DNA from: Actinokineospora sp. NBRC 105648
GTDB taxonomy: Bacteria > Actinomycetota > Actinomycetes > Mycobacteriales > Pseudonocardiaceae
Assembly (NCBI RefSeq): GCF_030269645.1
Contig: NZ_BSTR01000022.1
Span: 65,571 to 129,570, forward strand
Direction of reading: 5' to 3'
Length of the DNA: 64,000 nucleotides
Position 1 is the stretch's first letter; every line of letters begins with the position of its first letter. This document shows positions 55,457 to 63,927 of the stretch, in pieces. Below the pieces are notes generated by a model. It was not told where the DNA came from. It did no database searches and saw only the letters and a list, made by a program, of their open reading frames with translations. The position numbers and the translations under genes were made by a program.

Positions 55457-56545
55457 CTAGGGCCGGGCCTGCGGGTTCGGCCAGGCGTTCGGCTTGCACA
55501 CCAGGCCGTCCTCCTTGACCGCGTCCCGGTTGCCCACCGCGCGGTTGAGCTGGGCGACGTAGTTGTTGGCCACCCCGAAGCTCTGCTGCATCATCACCGG
55601 CGCCAGCGCGCCCGCCTCCGGGCAGCCGACGTGGTTGTTGCGGAAGGCGTGGCCGACCTCGTGGTTGAGCGCGTACTGCCGGTAGGTCAGCAGGTCGCCC
55701 GCGAAGGCGACCGCGCCGCGCACCCAGCGGGCCAGGTTGATCATCACGCGCTTCTCGCTGCCGCGGTAGCAGGAGGACTCGTACTTGATCGAGTAGCCGC
55801 ACATGTCGGCCCGGTGCGCGGTGTCCGGGCTGGTCAGGCTAATCCGGAAGCTCGGGTTGGCGAAGTCGGGGGCGACCCGCTGCACCGAGATCTCGCCCAG
55901 GCCGGTCCACCCGCGCGGGTCGGCCAGGGTCTTGTCGACCAGGGCGGCGAACGCGTCGTCACCGCCGAAGGCCGAGCTGTCGACGCCGTCCTCGATCTCC
56001 ACCGTGTAGGTGAAGAACTTCGCGCCGTTGCCCACCTTGGGGCCACTGCCCGCCACGCCGTGGAACTTGCCCGTGCCCGCCTGGGTGAACGCCCCGCCGT
56101 TGGGCAGCTCGGCCGACGGGATGTTCACGTCGACCGGGCCAGAGGGTCGCTCGGTGACGTCCGGCGCGCTCGGCGTCTGCTCGCCCGCGCCGACGTCGCC
56201 CTGTCCCCCGCCGTCTTGTCCGGTGTCGCCCCGCGCGGCCACCGGGGTGCTGCCGCCCGCGGTGTCGCCGCGGTCGCCCGCCGTCTGCACGAGGACGAGC
56301 ACCGTGACGGCGAGCAGCACGGGCAACGCGTAAACGCGCCACCCGTAGGTGGCGATGAACCCGCGCTTGCGCCGTGCCCTGGGCTTGTCCGGCTGCCAGG
56401 AGGCCGCCAGCGGCTCGGCGGTGGTGCGGCGGGAGCCCTTGCGGTAGCGGTCCTCGGTCACGACCTGGCCGCCCGGCTCACCGGCCGATGCGGAGCGTGA
56501 CGACTCGGCGGCCGGGTCCGGCTCCCCCTGCGTCATTCGGCTCAC
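55457..56545 (-). CDS. DUF3152 membrane-anchored zinc-peptidase-like protein
   Basis: 362 residues. Cytoplasmic basic N-terminus, one transmembrane helix (near 70-88), disordered linker, then a DUF3152 domain with NHEVGHAFRNNH (HExxHxxxxxH metzincin motif). Equivalent to Rv3207c. GTG 56545 or ATG 56536 may be the start. Likely extracellular peptidase; substrate unknown. Confidence 0.92.
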   Translation of the reverse strand: MSRMTQGEPDPAAESSRSASAGEPGGQVVTEDRYRKGSRRTTAEPLAASWQPDKPRARRKRGFIATYGWRVYALPVLLAVTVLVLVQTAGDRGDTAGGSTPVAARGDTGQDGGGQGDVGAGEQTPSAPDVTERPSGPVDVNIPSAELPNGGAFTQAGTGKFHGVAGSGPKVGNGAKFFTYTVEIEDGVDSSAFGGDDAFAALVDKTLADPRGWTGLGEISVQRVAPDFANPSFRISLTSPDTAHRADMCGYSIKYESSCYRGSEKRVMINLARWVRGAVAFAGDLLTYRQYALNHEVGHAFRNNHVGCPEAGALAPVMMQQSFGVANNYVAQLNRAVGNRDAVKEDGLVCKPNAWPNPQARP

Positions 56546-56595
56546 GGCGACCAGGGTGCCACATCACGCAGCGCTCCCAAGGACGAGCACGCCGC

Positions 56596-57612
56596 TCACC
56601 AGCGATCCGCGGCGGCCGTCTCCCACAGCCCCAGAGTCGCCCGCGCGACCAGCGCGGGCCGCTCCATCTGCGCCACGTGACCGGTGCGCGGCAGGACCAG
56701 CAGCCGCGCGCGCTGCAGCAGGCGGGCGGTGCGCGGGGCCTTGCGGACGGTCATCAGCTTGTCCTCGGTGCCCCAGACCACCAGCGTCGGCGCCTGGACC
56801 TGCGGGATGAACCGCCACAGCGACCGGGTGCCGCGGGCGAACCAGGCCCGGATCAGCCCGATGGTGCTGCCCGCCAGCGCGGTGGCGGCCCAGGCCTGCT
56901 CGGCCCGCTCGGCGTACTCCTGCACCGCCTCCTCGATCCGCTCCTTGGGCACCGAGCCCGGGTCGGCGTAGCAGAGGTTCAGCATCTGGGTCAGCCGTTG
57001 GCGTGGCGTCAGCTGGGCGAGCTGCCTGCGCACCGAGGTGCCCACCACCGGCAGGAAGGCCAGCGCCATCCGCCGGTCGGACATGCGGTTGACGTTGGGG
57101 CGCAGGTCGGGGACCGCGGGCGAGATCAGCGTCAGCGTGCGCACCAGATCGGGGTGGCGGGCGGCCAGCACGATGCACACGGCGCCGCCCATCGAGTTGC
57201 CCAGCAGGTGGATCGGGCCGAGGTCCAGCGCGCGCAGCCAGGTGGCGAGCGCCTCCGCGTGGCCCTCGGGGGTGTACTGGTAGTCCGGCAGCGGTGGGGT
57301 GCGGCCGAAGCCGGGCAGGTCGACGGCGATGCCCGGGGCGTACCCGGCCAGGTGCGCGGCCAGGTCGGTCCAGTTCGTCGCCGAGCCGCCGAGGCCGTGC
57401 ACGTACACCGCGGTGACCTCGCCGACCCCGGGCGTCCGGCGCACGTGCAGGCGGATCCCACCAGCCTCGATGTCCTCACCCGGCCACGCCTTGGTGGCCG
57501 GATCGATCACGGGCAGCTCAGCGGCGGAGAAGGGGACCTCGGTCAGCGGGGCCCGCTCCGATCTGAGTGTTGTTGCGGAGTTCATCAATCCGGTCATCAA
57601 TCCAGTGTGCAT
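56596..57612 (-). CDS. Alpha/beta-hydrolase
   Basis: 338 residues with HGLGGSATNW oxyanion loop, nucleophile Ser140 in LGNSMGGA, Asp in WGTEDKLM and His in RTGHVAQME. Start uncertain: in-frame ATGs at 57612, 57597 and 57585. Divergent from the FasR-like regulator, so possibly controlled by it. A lipid or ester substrate is plausible. Confidence 0.88.
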   Translation of the reverse strand: MHTGLMTGLMNSATTLRSERAPLTEVPFSAAELPVIDPATKAWPGEDIEAGGIRLHVRRTPGVGEVTAVYVHGLGGSATNWTDLAAHLAGYAPGIAVDLPGFGRTPPLPDYQYTPEGHAEALATWLRALDLGPIHLLGNSMGGAVCIVLAARHPDLVRTLTLISPAVPDLRPNVNRMSDRRMALAFLPVVGTSVRRQLAQLTPRQRLTQMLNLCYADPGSVPKERIEEAVQEYAERAEQAWAATALAGSTIGLIRAWFARGTRSLWRFIPQVQAPTLVVWGTEDKLMTVRKAPRTARLLQRARLLVLPRTGHVAQMERPALVARATLGLWETAAADRW

Positions 57613-57781
57613 CCGTTCTGCGGGGCTCACCGTAGTGAGACGCGCGTCACACTGAATACTTGTTGTAGAGCACGGTCGTTGAATCAGTTGCCCCGAACGG
57701 GGATACCCGCGAGTAAGGTCGAACCACCCGTGCGGGTTGGCGATCCCGACCCGACGACGCGGTAAGTGAGGGTGGAGGCAC

Positions 57782-58417
57782 ATGTCCGAGACAATTCAGG
57801 CCAACGGTGTGGGCCGGGGGGCGCGGCTCCCCCGGACGGCCCGGCGCGCCCAGCTGCTCGCCGCGGCCCAGGACGTGTTCGCGGCCAACGGCTACCACGC
57901 GGCGGGCATGGACGAGATCGCCGAGCGGGCCGGGGTCAGCAAGCCGGTGCTCTACCAGCACTTCCCCGGCAAGCTCGAGCTGTACATGGCGCTGCTGGAC
58001 AAGCACGTCGACGAGCTCATCCGCCGGGTCACCGACGCGATGGCGGCCACCACCGACAACAAGATCCGGGTGCGCAACGCGGTCGGCGCCTACTTCGACT
58101 TCGTCGACGGCGAGAGCCAGGCGTTCCGGCTGGTCTTCGAGTCCGACCTGCGCGGCGAGCCGCTGGTGCAGGACGCGATCGAGCGGGCCACCAGCGCCAG
58201 CGTCGACGCCATCACCGCCACCATCACCGCCGACGCGGGCCTCGACGAGCACCGCGCGCGGCTGCTCGCGGTCGGCCTGGTCGGGGTGAGCCAGGTCGCG
58301 GCGCGCGCGTGGCTGGCCGACAACCGGGTGCTGCCCAAGGACGAGGCCATCGGGCTGATCTCCAACCTGGCCTGGCGCGGCATCGGCGGCGGCTTCCCGC
58401 TGCACCCGCACGAGTGA
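57782..58417 (+). CDS. TetR-family regulator, FasR-like
   Basis: 211 residues. HTH: RRAQLLAAAQDVFAANGYHAAGMDEIAERAGVSKPVLYQHFPGK, strikingly like mycobacterial FasR (Rv3208), as are TTDNKIRVRNAV and DAGLDEHRARLLAVGLVGVS. FasR activates fatty-acid synthase genes in response to acyl-CoAs. Gene order after DUF3152 agrees. No fas gene is nearby, so control would be in trans. Confidence 0.88.
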   Translation: MSETIQANGVGRGARLPRTARRAQLLAAAQDVFAANGYHAAGMDEIAERAGVSKPVLYQHFPGKLELYMALLDKHVDELIRRVTDAMAATTDNKIRVRNAVGAYFDFVDGESQAFRLVFESDLRGEPLVQDAIERATSASVDAITATITADAGLDEHRARLLAVGLVGVSQVAARAWLADNRVLPKDEAIGLISNLAWRGIGGGFPLHPHE

Positions 58418-58418
58418 G

Positions 58419-58439
58419 CAGGGGAGAGCGCTCCCCCTG
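58419..58439 (+). terminator. Candidate hairpin after the FasR-like gene
   Basis: CAGGGG and CCCCTG arms with a partly self-complementary GAGCGCTC centre directly follow the stop codon. Short but GC-rich; likely terminator. Confidence 0.5.
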
Positions 58440-58473
58440 TTGATCTCGGCAGGCACCAGGCACCGTTGACCGC

Positions 58474-59190
58474 ATGAAGTTCTCGGCGGCGAACGTGAGC
58501 GCCCTCGGCGGGCGCACGACGAACCAGGACGCCAGTCACGCGGGCGGCCGCCTGCTGGTGGTCGCCGACGGCGTCGGCGGCGCGCCCGCGGGCGAGGTCG
58601 CCTCCGCGCTGGCGGTCCAGGCCGTGGTCGAGCACGGCGGCGAGGCCCCCGGCACTGCGGCGTCCCTGGCCAACGCGGCCGTGCGCGCCCACGGTCGGGA
58701 GCACCCGGCCACCGCGGGCATGGGCAGCACGCTCGACGTGGCCGCCATGGTCCGCCGAGAGGGTCGTTGGCTCGTCCGCGGAGCGCACGTCGGCGACAGC
58801 GTCGTGCTGGTGGTCGCCACCGACATCCACCCGTTGACCAGGGCGCACACCCTCGCGGACGAGCTGGTGGCGGCCGGGCACCTGACCCCAGAGGAGGGCG
58901 CCCGGCACCCCCAGCGCTCGGCGCTGATGCGGGCGATCGGGATGGAAGACCAGGTGCGACCCGATCTGTGGGAGCGGTCCGCGATCCCCGGTGAGCGCTA
59001 CCTGTTGTGCAGCGACGGACTCCCTAACGCGCTCGGTAAGGGTCTGCACGACCTCTTGTTCTCACTGCGCAAGGCAACCGCGGCGGAGTGCGCGAACGAG
59101 TTGGTGCGCGCCGCGGTCGAGGCGGGCGCCCGGGATAACGTGACCGCAGTGGTCGGTGATGTGGCGGGCGGTGCGGGTTGGCGGAGCTGA
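58474..59190 (+). CDS. PP2C-family serine/threonine phosphatase
   Basis: 238 residues. Motifs TTNQDASH, VVADGVGGAPAGE, MGSTLDVA, GDSVVL, CSDGLPN and DNVTAVVGD give the full Mn2+ site, including three metal Asp residues. It reverses protein phosphorylation. The end overlaps the following gene by 13 nt, suggesting co-translation. Confidence 0.92.
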   Translation: MKFSAANVSALGGRTTNQDASHAGGRLLVVADGVGGAPAGEVASALAVQAVVEHGGEAPGTAASLANAAVRAHGREHPATAGMGSTLDVAAMVRREGRWLVRGAHVGDSVVLVVATDIHPLTRAHTLADELVAAGHLTPEEGARHPQRSALMRAIGMEDQVRPDLWERSAIPGERYLLCSDGLPNALGKGLHDLLFSLRKATAAECANELVRAAVEAGARDNVTAVVGDVAGGAGWRS

Positions 59191-59873
59191 TCGTCGACTA
59201 CCACGCCTACCCGGCACCCAGGCTCGTCCCGCCGGGCGAGCAGCTGTCCCTGGACCGCGACTTCCTCAGCGGCGGCACCGACGAGCGCATCTCGCGGGCG
59301 CCGAACGCGCCGTTCCTGCGGCACATGGACGGCCGGTGGTGGCTGGTCAACGGCCACGACCAGCTCACCGTGTACGTCGTGGCGGAGAGCAGGCGGTTCA
59401 CCGTCAGCGAGCGGTGTGCGTTCCCGCTGCCGGACGGCGAGACCGAGGTCCGGGTGTGGGACGCCCGGCTGCGGATGGTCGTGCACGGCTCGGCGACCTG
59501 GGAGATCCCCCGGGACGACTCGGGCCCGGAGACGATGATCGGCCTGGACGGGGCCGCGGTGAAGGTCGCGCTGCTGCTGGGTCGCAAGCCGCGGCACCGA
59601 GCCGTGCTGGCGGCCTACTACCGGGAGTACTTCACCCCGGGCATCCACGCGCCCCGGCCGCTGGACCGGATGCAGACCCGGCTGTGCATGGGGCTGACCT
59701 CGTTCACCGCCCTGGAACGGGCGCTCAACGAGGTGGTCACCGAGATCTGGGGCGAGCCGCAGGGCCACCGGCACGAGCTGCCGGACTACCTCATCCGCGA
59801 GCGGCTCCTCGTGGCCGCCGACCAGGACCTGGTGCCGCACCGGCTGTGCGCGCACCGCGGGCCAGGCCCATGA
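59178..59873 (+). CDS. FHA-like domain protein partnered with PP2C
   Basis: 231 residues from a TTG start inside the phosphatase gene. Residues about 25-70 resemble a forkhead-associated core (GGTDERISRAPNAPFLRHMDG, WWLVNGHDQL), followed by a beta-rich region and a C-terminal helical part with HTH-like helices. Pairing with a PP2C gene suggests phosphopeptide signalling. FHA assignment is tentative; the phosphothreonine Arg/Ser are present but spacing is unusual. 3' end overlaps the convergent hydrolase by 83 bp. Confidence 0.65.
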   Translation: MAELIVDYHAYPAPRLVPPGEQLSLDRDFLSGGTDERISRAPNAPFLRHMDGRWWLVNGHDQLTVYVVAESRRFTVSERCAFPLPDGETEVRVWDARLRMVVHGSATWEIPRDDSGPETMIGLDGAAVKVALLLGRKPRHRAVLAAYYREYFTPGIHAPRPLDRMQTRLCMGLTSFTALERALNEVVTEIWGEPQGHRHELPDYLIRERLLVAADQDLVPHRLCAHRGPGP

Positions 59874-60729
59874 TCCGCGTGACGACCTCGCCGACGCGCT
59901 CGTACGGGAGCATGTGGCCCGCGGCCGGGTAGCGGACGAACTCGGTCCCCGGCATGGCCCGCGCGATCTCGGCGGCGTGGTCGACGGGGGTTATCCGGTC
60001 GAGCTGTCCCACGAGCACCTGGGTCGGGATTTGGCTGTACACCGCCAAAGCGGCCACCCGAGAGTGCTTTCCGACGATCTCCCGCCGCAGACCGCCCGCG
60101 CTCGCGCGGTGGGACTTGGCGAGTTGGTCGGCGACCGACCGCACGTCCACCAGCCGGAACCGGGTCCCGAACACCAGCCAGCGCAAGAACAGCAGACCGC
60201 CCAACACGCGCAACCGCGACGGTGGTTCTACCGGCTTCTTGGGCGCCTTCTTAGGCCCAGCAGAGCTCTTACGCGGTCGGTCCTTCACGGCGAACCGCAC
60301 CAACGGCTTGGGGAGACCGAAGGTGACCTCGCCCATCCGGCCTGCCGAGGTGGAGATGAACATCGCCGCCGCCACCCGGTCCGCGACGAGCTCCGGGTGC
60401 AGCTCGGCCAACGCCATCATCGCCATCCCGCCCATCGAGTGACCCACCAGCACCAGCGGCCCGGTGGGTACCCGGTCGGCGATCAGCTCGGCGAGGTCGT
60501 CACCGAGCCTGCCGAGCGTGGCGCCACCGCGCGGGGCGGCACCCGAGCCGCCGTGGCCGCGGTGGTCGAACCGGATCACCCGGACCCGGCCCGCCAAGGC
60601 CGCCGCGACCTCGTCCCAGACCCGCAGGTCGCTGGTCCAGCCGTGCGTGAGCAGCACGGTCACGCCTGGTCCGCGGTCGTCGAGGACGTTCAGCTCGACC
60701 CCGTCGGAGGTGCGGAAGATGTCGGCCAC
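59791..60729 (-). CDS. Alpha/beta-hydrolase with basic insert
   Basis: 312 residues. LTHGWTSDLRVW oxyanion loop, Ser98 in VGHSMGGM, Asp in LVGQLDRITP, His in PAAGHMLPYE. A Lys/Arg/Pro-rich insert (RKSSAGPKKAPKKP) sits in the cap. Closely related to the next gene upstream, so a tandem duplicate. Substrate unknown. Confidence 0.87.
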   Translation of the reverse strand: MADIFRTSDGVELNVLDDRGPGVTVLLTHGWTSDLRVWDEVAAALAGRVRVIRFDHRGHGGSGAAPRGGATLGRLGDDLAELIADRVPTGPLVLVGHSMGGMAMMALAELHPELVADRVAAAMFISTSAGRMGEVTFGLPKPLVRFAVKDRPRKSSAGPKKAPKKPVEPPSRLRVLGGLLFLRWLVFGTRFRLVDVRSVADQLAKSHRASAGGLRREIVGKHSRVAALAVYSQIPTQVLVGQLDRITPVDHAAEIARAMPGTEFVRYPAAGHMLPYERVGEVVTRIMGLARGARTAGAAPGPGRRPRGAARG

Positions 60730-60741
60730 GCGCCGAACTTA

Positions 60742-61650
60742 CTACGCAGTAGCAAGCGTGGGCACGGCCGCGCGCGCCACCAGGGTGCTGAGCTGGGCGA
60801 CGACCTCGGACGAGCGCTCGTAGTTGAGCATGTGGCCCGCGCCGGGGTAGACCAGCAGGTCGGCGTCTGGCAGCCGGCCTGCGATGATCCGCGAGTCCGG
60901 CACCGGGCACAGCCGGTCCAGCTCGCCCGCCATCACCACGGCGGGAACGCCCTGGTAAGCGCTCAGGGCGTGCACCCGCTCGTGCTCGTTGAGCGAGGAG
61001 CGGAACCCGACCATGTTCGCCGGGTTGCACCGGCCGACCTGCGCGGCGGTCGCGGCGATGTGCGCGGCGACCGGGTCGCGGCCGAACACCAGCCAGCGCA
61101 CGCCGGGGCGGGCGAACCCGCTGAACCGGCCGAGCAGGGCCGGGCGGCGGAACCTGGCGATCCGCTTGTTCACCAGCTTCTCGAGGTAGAGGACCGGGGC
61201 GGCGACCCAGCGCGGCAGCCCGAGCGTGAGCCGGGACAGGCCGCCCGAGGTGGTCGCCACGAACGCCACGCCCGAGACGCGCTCGGCGATCAACCGGGGG
61301 TGCCGTTCGGCGAGCGCCATCAGCGTCATCCCGCCGAGCGAGTGGCCGCCGAGCACGACCGGGCCGGTGGTCCGGGCGGCGACCAGTTCGGCTAGGTCGT
61401 CGGCCAGCCGGTCGATGGTGGCGCTGCCCTGCGGCGCGGCCCCGGACCTGCCGTGCCCGCGCAGGTCGAACCGGACGACGCGGACGCCCACCGGGTGGTC
61501 CACTGGGTCATCCGCCAGGAGGTCGTCGACCACGGGGTCCCAGGACGTGTGGTCCATGGTCCAGCCGTGCACGAGGACCAGGGTGACCGGTCCGGACCCG
61601 GCCTCGGCGACGTGCAGCGGCACGCCGTCCGAGGTGGTGAACGCGCTCAC
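60742..61650 (-). CDS. Alpha/beta-hydrolase, paralogue
   Basis: 302 residues. HGWTMDHTSW, Ser104 in GGHSLGGM, Asp in MAGELDRLCP and His in YPGAGHMLNYE. GTG start overlaps the stop of the diiron oxygenase gene by 4 nt; 12 bp separate it from the downstream paralogue. These three genes form one transcript. Confidence 0.9.
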   Translation of the reverse strand: MSAFTTSDGVPLHVAEAGSGPVTLVLVHGWTMDHTSWDPVVDDLLADDPVDHPVGVRVVRFDLRGHGRSGAAPQGSATIDRLADDLAELVAARTTGPVVLGGHSLGGMTLMALAERHPRLIAERVSGVAFVATTSGGLSRLTLGLPRWVAAPVLYLEKLVNKRIARFRRPALLGRFSGFARPGVRWLVFGRDPVAAHIAATAAQVGRCNPANMVGFRSSLNEHERVHALSAYQGVPAVVMAGELDRLCPVPDSRIIAGRLPDADLLVYPGAGHMLNYERSSEVVAQLSTLVARAAVPTLATA

Positions 61651-62558
61651 CTCGGGAGCAGCATCGAGCGGCGCCACAGGACCATGCCGGGCCCGCCGAC
61701 CAGGTCGGCCTCGGCCAGGAACTTCATGATCCGCTCGCCCCAGTACCGGATGGTCTCCTGGAAGTGCGGGTTGGCCTTGGCGGCCTTCCACGCCGTCTTC
61801 GGGTCCAGGCCGACCGACCGGTAGACCTCGGGGTTGATCAGGCTCAGCGCCACGAAGTAGGACACGAACGCGGTCAGCGCCCGGTGGTAGTGCTTGGCCA
61901 ACCACCCGGCCCTGGCCATCCCCTGGGCGACCTCCTGGCGGGCGAAGGTGACGTGCCGCGCCTCCTCCAGGACGTGGATCCGGTTGACCATCCGGATCAG
62001 CGGCTGGAGTTCGGGGTCGGCCATGTTCTCCCGCTGCATCCGGTCCAGCACCTCCTCGGCGACCAGGATCGCGGCGTAGGCCGAGGGCCCCTTGCCGATC
62101 GCTGGGAGGATCTTGGCCAGCGACCTGACCCAGCCGCGCGGCCCGTAGGCGGGCACCCCGAAGCGCTTGCACGCCTTGCCGAACATGGTCGAGTGCCTGC
62201 ACTCGTCGGCGATCTCGGAGAGCATGTAGTGCACGTGGTCGGTGGTCGGGTCGTGCCGGTAGACCTGCTTGAGCAGCATCTGCATCAGGATGACCTCGAA
62301 GAAGATCCCGGTGCTGGCGATGCTGGCGATCTCGTGCTTGCCCAGCTCGATCCGCTGCTCGGGGCTCAACCGCTCCCACAGCTCGGTGCCGTAGAGCGAG
62401 ATCCGGTGCTCCGGGTGGTAGCGCAGCCCCTCGGTGACCGGGGCGTCCCAGTCGATGTCGATGTCCGGGTCGTAGAACTTGTCCGCGGAGGACTTGAGCA
62501 AACGACCCGCGGTCTTCTCCCGATCGGCTACCTTGGCCACCTGCATCGCGCGGCTCAT
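61647..62558 (-). CDS. AurF-family diiron oxygenase
   Basis: 303 residues, all-helical. Metal-ligand helices carry KHEIASIAS, SEIADECRHSTMF, VAEEVLDRMQ and VLEEARHVTFARQE, the E...ExxH repeats of AurF (PF11583) N-oxygenases. These oxidise aryl amines or other substrates with two irons. First gene of an operon with two hydrolases and divergent from a TetR regulator. Confidence 0.88.
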   Translation of the reverse strand: MSRAMQVAKVADREKTAGRLLKSSADKFYDPDIDIDWDAPVTEGLRYHPEHRISLYGTELWERLSPEQRIELGKHEIASIASTGIFFEVILMQMLLKQVYRHDPTTDHVHYMLSEIADECRHSTMFGKACKRFGVPAYGPRGWVRSLAKILPAIGKGPSAYAAILVAEEVLDRMQRENMADPELQPLIRMVNRIHVLEEARHVTFARQEVAQGMARAGWLAKHYHRALTAFVSYFVALSLINPEVYRSVGLDPKTAWKAAKANPHFQETIRYWGERIMKFLAEADLVGGPGMVLWRRSMLLPR

Positions 62559-62594
62559 CGTCGAGTCACTCCTTACGCGGTCAGACTGTCACGC

Positions 62595-62624
62595 GTTACT
62601 TCCGGTAACAGTTACTTCTGGTAG
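62595..62624. promoter_or_regulatory. TetR operator repeats between aurF-like and tetR genes
   Basis: Two 13-bp repeats, TTACTTCCGGTAA (62596-62608) and TTACTTCTGGTAG (62612-62624), spaced by 3 bp. The first is part of a dyad GTTAC-N5-GTAAC. They abut the tetR start, well placed for autorepression and control of the divergent operon. Confidence 0.7.
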
Positions 62625-62625
62625 C

Positions 62626-63372
62626 ATGAATCGCATGGCGGATCGTGTCAAGCGACACAGCTCAGGTGACTCCGGGGACGCACGACGAGACCGGTGGAAG
62701 TCCCACCGCGCCGCCCGGCGCGAGGAGTTCGTCGAGGCCGCCCTGCGCGCGCTCGCCGAACACGGCCCGGACCTGGGCATGGAGCACGTCGCGGCCGAGG
62801 CGGGCGTGACCAAGCCGGTCCTCTACCGGCACTTCACCGACAAGGCGGACCTGTTCCTGGCCCTGGGCCACCGGGGCACGGAGATCCTCTTCGAACGCCT
62901 CATCCCGGCGATGAACCGCGAGGAGGCCCCCCTCCCGCGCATCCGCAAGAGCCTGGACGCCTTCTTCTCGATCATCGAGGAGTACCCGAACCTCTACCGG
63001 CTCCTGGTCCGCAGCACCTTCGCCGACCGCAAGATCGACTCCGACATCGTCGCCGAGGACAAGGAAGTCATCGCCAACGCACTCTCCACCCTGCTCGGCG
63101 ACTACATGCGGACCTACCAGATCGACTCCGGCGGCGCCGAGGTCTGGGGCCACGGCATCGTCGGCATGGTCCAGAACGTCGGCGAGTGGTGGCTGGAACG
63201 AAGGACCATGAGCCGCGACGCGGTGGTCGAGTACCTGACCATGACCATCTGGGCCGCCATCGACGGCACCATGCGCGGCTACGGCGTGACGATAGATCCG
63301 CACAAACCCCTGGAAATCAACCGACTCGTCCAACTGTCCAACGGCGACCCCGGCGACGCGGCCGCAGGCTAG
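62626..63372 (+). CDS. TetR-family regulator
   Basis: 248 residues (ATG 62626, or 62635). HTH: ALRALAEHGPDLGMEHVAAEAGVTKPVLYRHFTDKADL. The C-terminal domain of about 150 residues resembles lipid-responsive TetR proteins. Likely represses the diiron oxygenase-hydrolase operon. The downstream DUF4873 gene is 8 bp away and should be co-transcribed. Confidence 0.92.
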   Translation: MNRMADRVKRHSSGDSGDARRDRWKSHRAARREEFVEAALRALAEHGPDLGMEHVAAEAGVTKPVLYRHFTDKADLFLALGHRGTEILFERLIPAMNREEAPLPRIRKSLDAFFSIIEEYPNLYRLLVRSTFADRKIDSDIVAEDKEVIANALSTLLGDYMRTYQIDSGGAEVWGHGIVGMVQNVGEWWLERRTMSRDAVVEYLTMTIWAAIDGTMRGYGVTIDPHKPLEINRLVQLSNGDPGDAAAG

Positions 63373-63380
63373 GAGCTCCG

Positions 63381-63704
63381 ATGACCGACCACCCCGAGGA
63401 CGACGGCTACCAGGGCCAGGCGACACTGGTCGTGGGCGACACCGAGTTCACGGTCACCGTGGAACTACGCGGCCACTTCCAGCCGATCGACGGCTACTAC
63501 CGGTGGTACGGCCGGATCGCGGCGGACAAGGCACTGTCCGAACTGGTCGCGGGCAAGAAGACACAAGCGGTCCTCAAGACACCGGGCGGACAGGCACAGG
63601 GCGAACTCTCGGACCCGGACCCCTGGGACCGGTACCGGATCACGGGCACCAGCACTCCCCCATTCGTAGTCCAGACCACAGTGGACCACCGCCAAGACGC
63701 CTAA
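63381..63704 (+). CDS. DUF4873 domain protein
   Basis: 107 residues, beta-rich: YQGQATLVVGDTEFTVTVELRGHFQPIDGYYRWYGRI is typical of DUF4873, often found alone or fused to flavin monooxygenases. AGGAG precedes the ATG. Function unknown; association with oxidative metabolism is inferred from its neighbours. Confidence 0.88.
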   Translation: MTDHPEDDGYQGQATLVVGDTEFTVTVELRGHFQPIDGYYRWYGRIAADKALSELVAGKKTQAVLKTPGGQAQGELSDPDPWDRYRITGTSTPPFVVQTTVDHRQDA

Positions 63705-63793
63705 CCCCAACAGATTTCGCTCTTGCCCTTCGCTCTCAATCTTTCAATCCCTGAATCCCCAGCCCGCTGGTACGCAAGACCCGTTACGTTTGT

Positions 63794-63840
63794 GCTCGAT
63801 TGGGTGGACTGCCTTCGTGTGGCAGTCCACCCAATCGAGC
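63794..63840 (+). repeat. Palindromic element R9, internal-deletion derivative
   Basis: 47 bp: a perfect 20-bp hairpin GCTCGATTGGGTGGACTGCC and complement with loop TTCGTGT. It keeps both outer ends and has lost the entire interior. Downstream of the DUF4873 gene, preceded by the common flank CAGCCCGCTGGTACGCAA. Confidence 0.92.
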
Positions 63841-63927
63841 CTCCGCTTTACTTGGGCAGGTCATAAGGTGTGTCGCCCTGGGGCCACGGGCTGCTCATCG
63901 CTTGGGTTGCCCGAGGAAAAGATGGGG
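63841..63927. repeat. Diverged spacer between R9 and R10
   Basis: Shorter version of the R2-R3 spacer (CTTGGGCAGG ... GGTTGCCCGAGGAAAAGATG). No gene. Confidence 0.75.
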
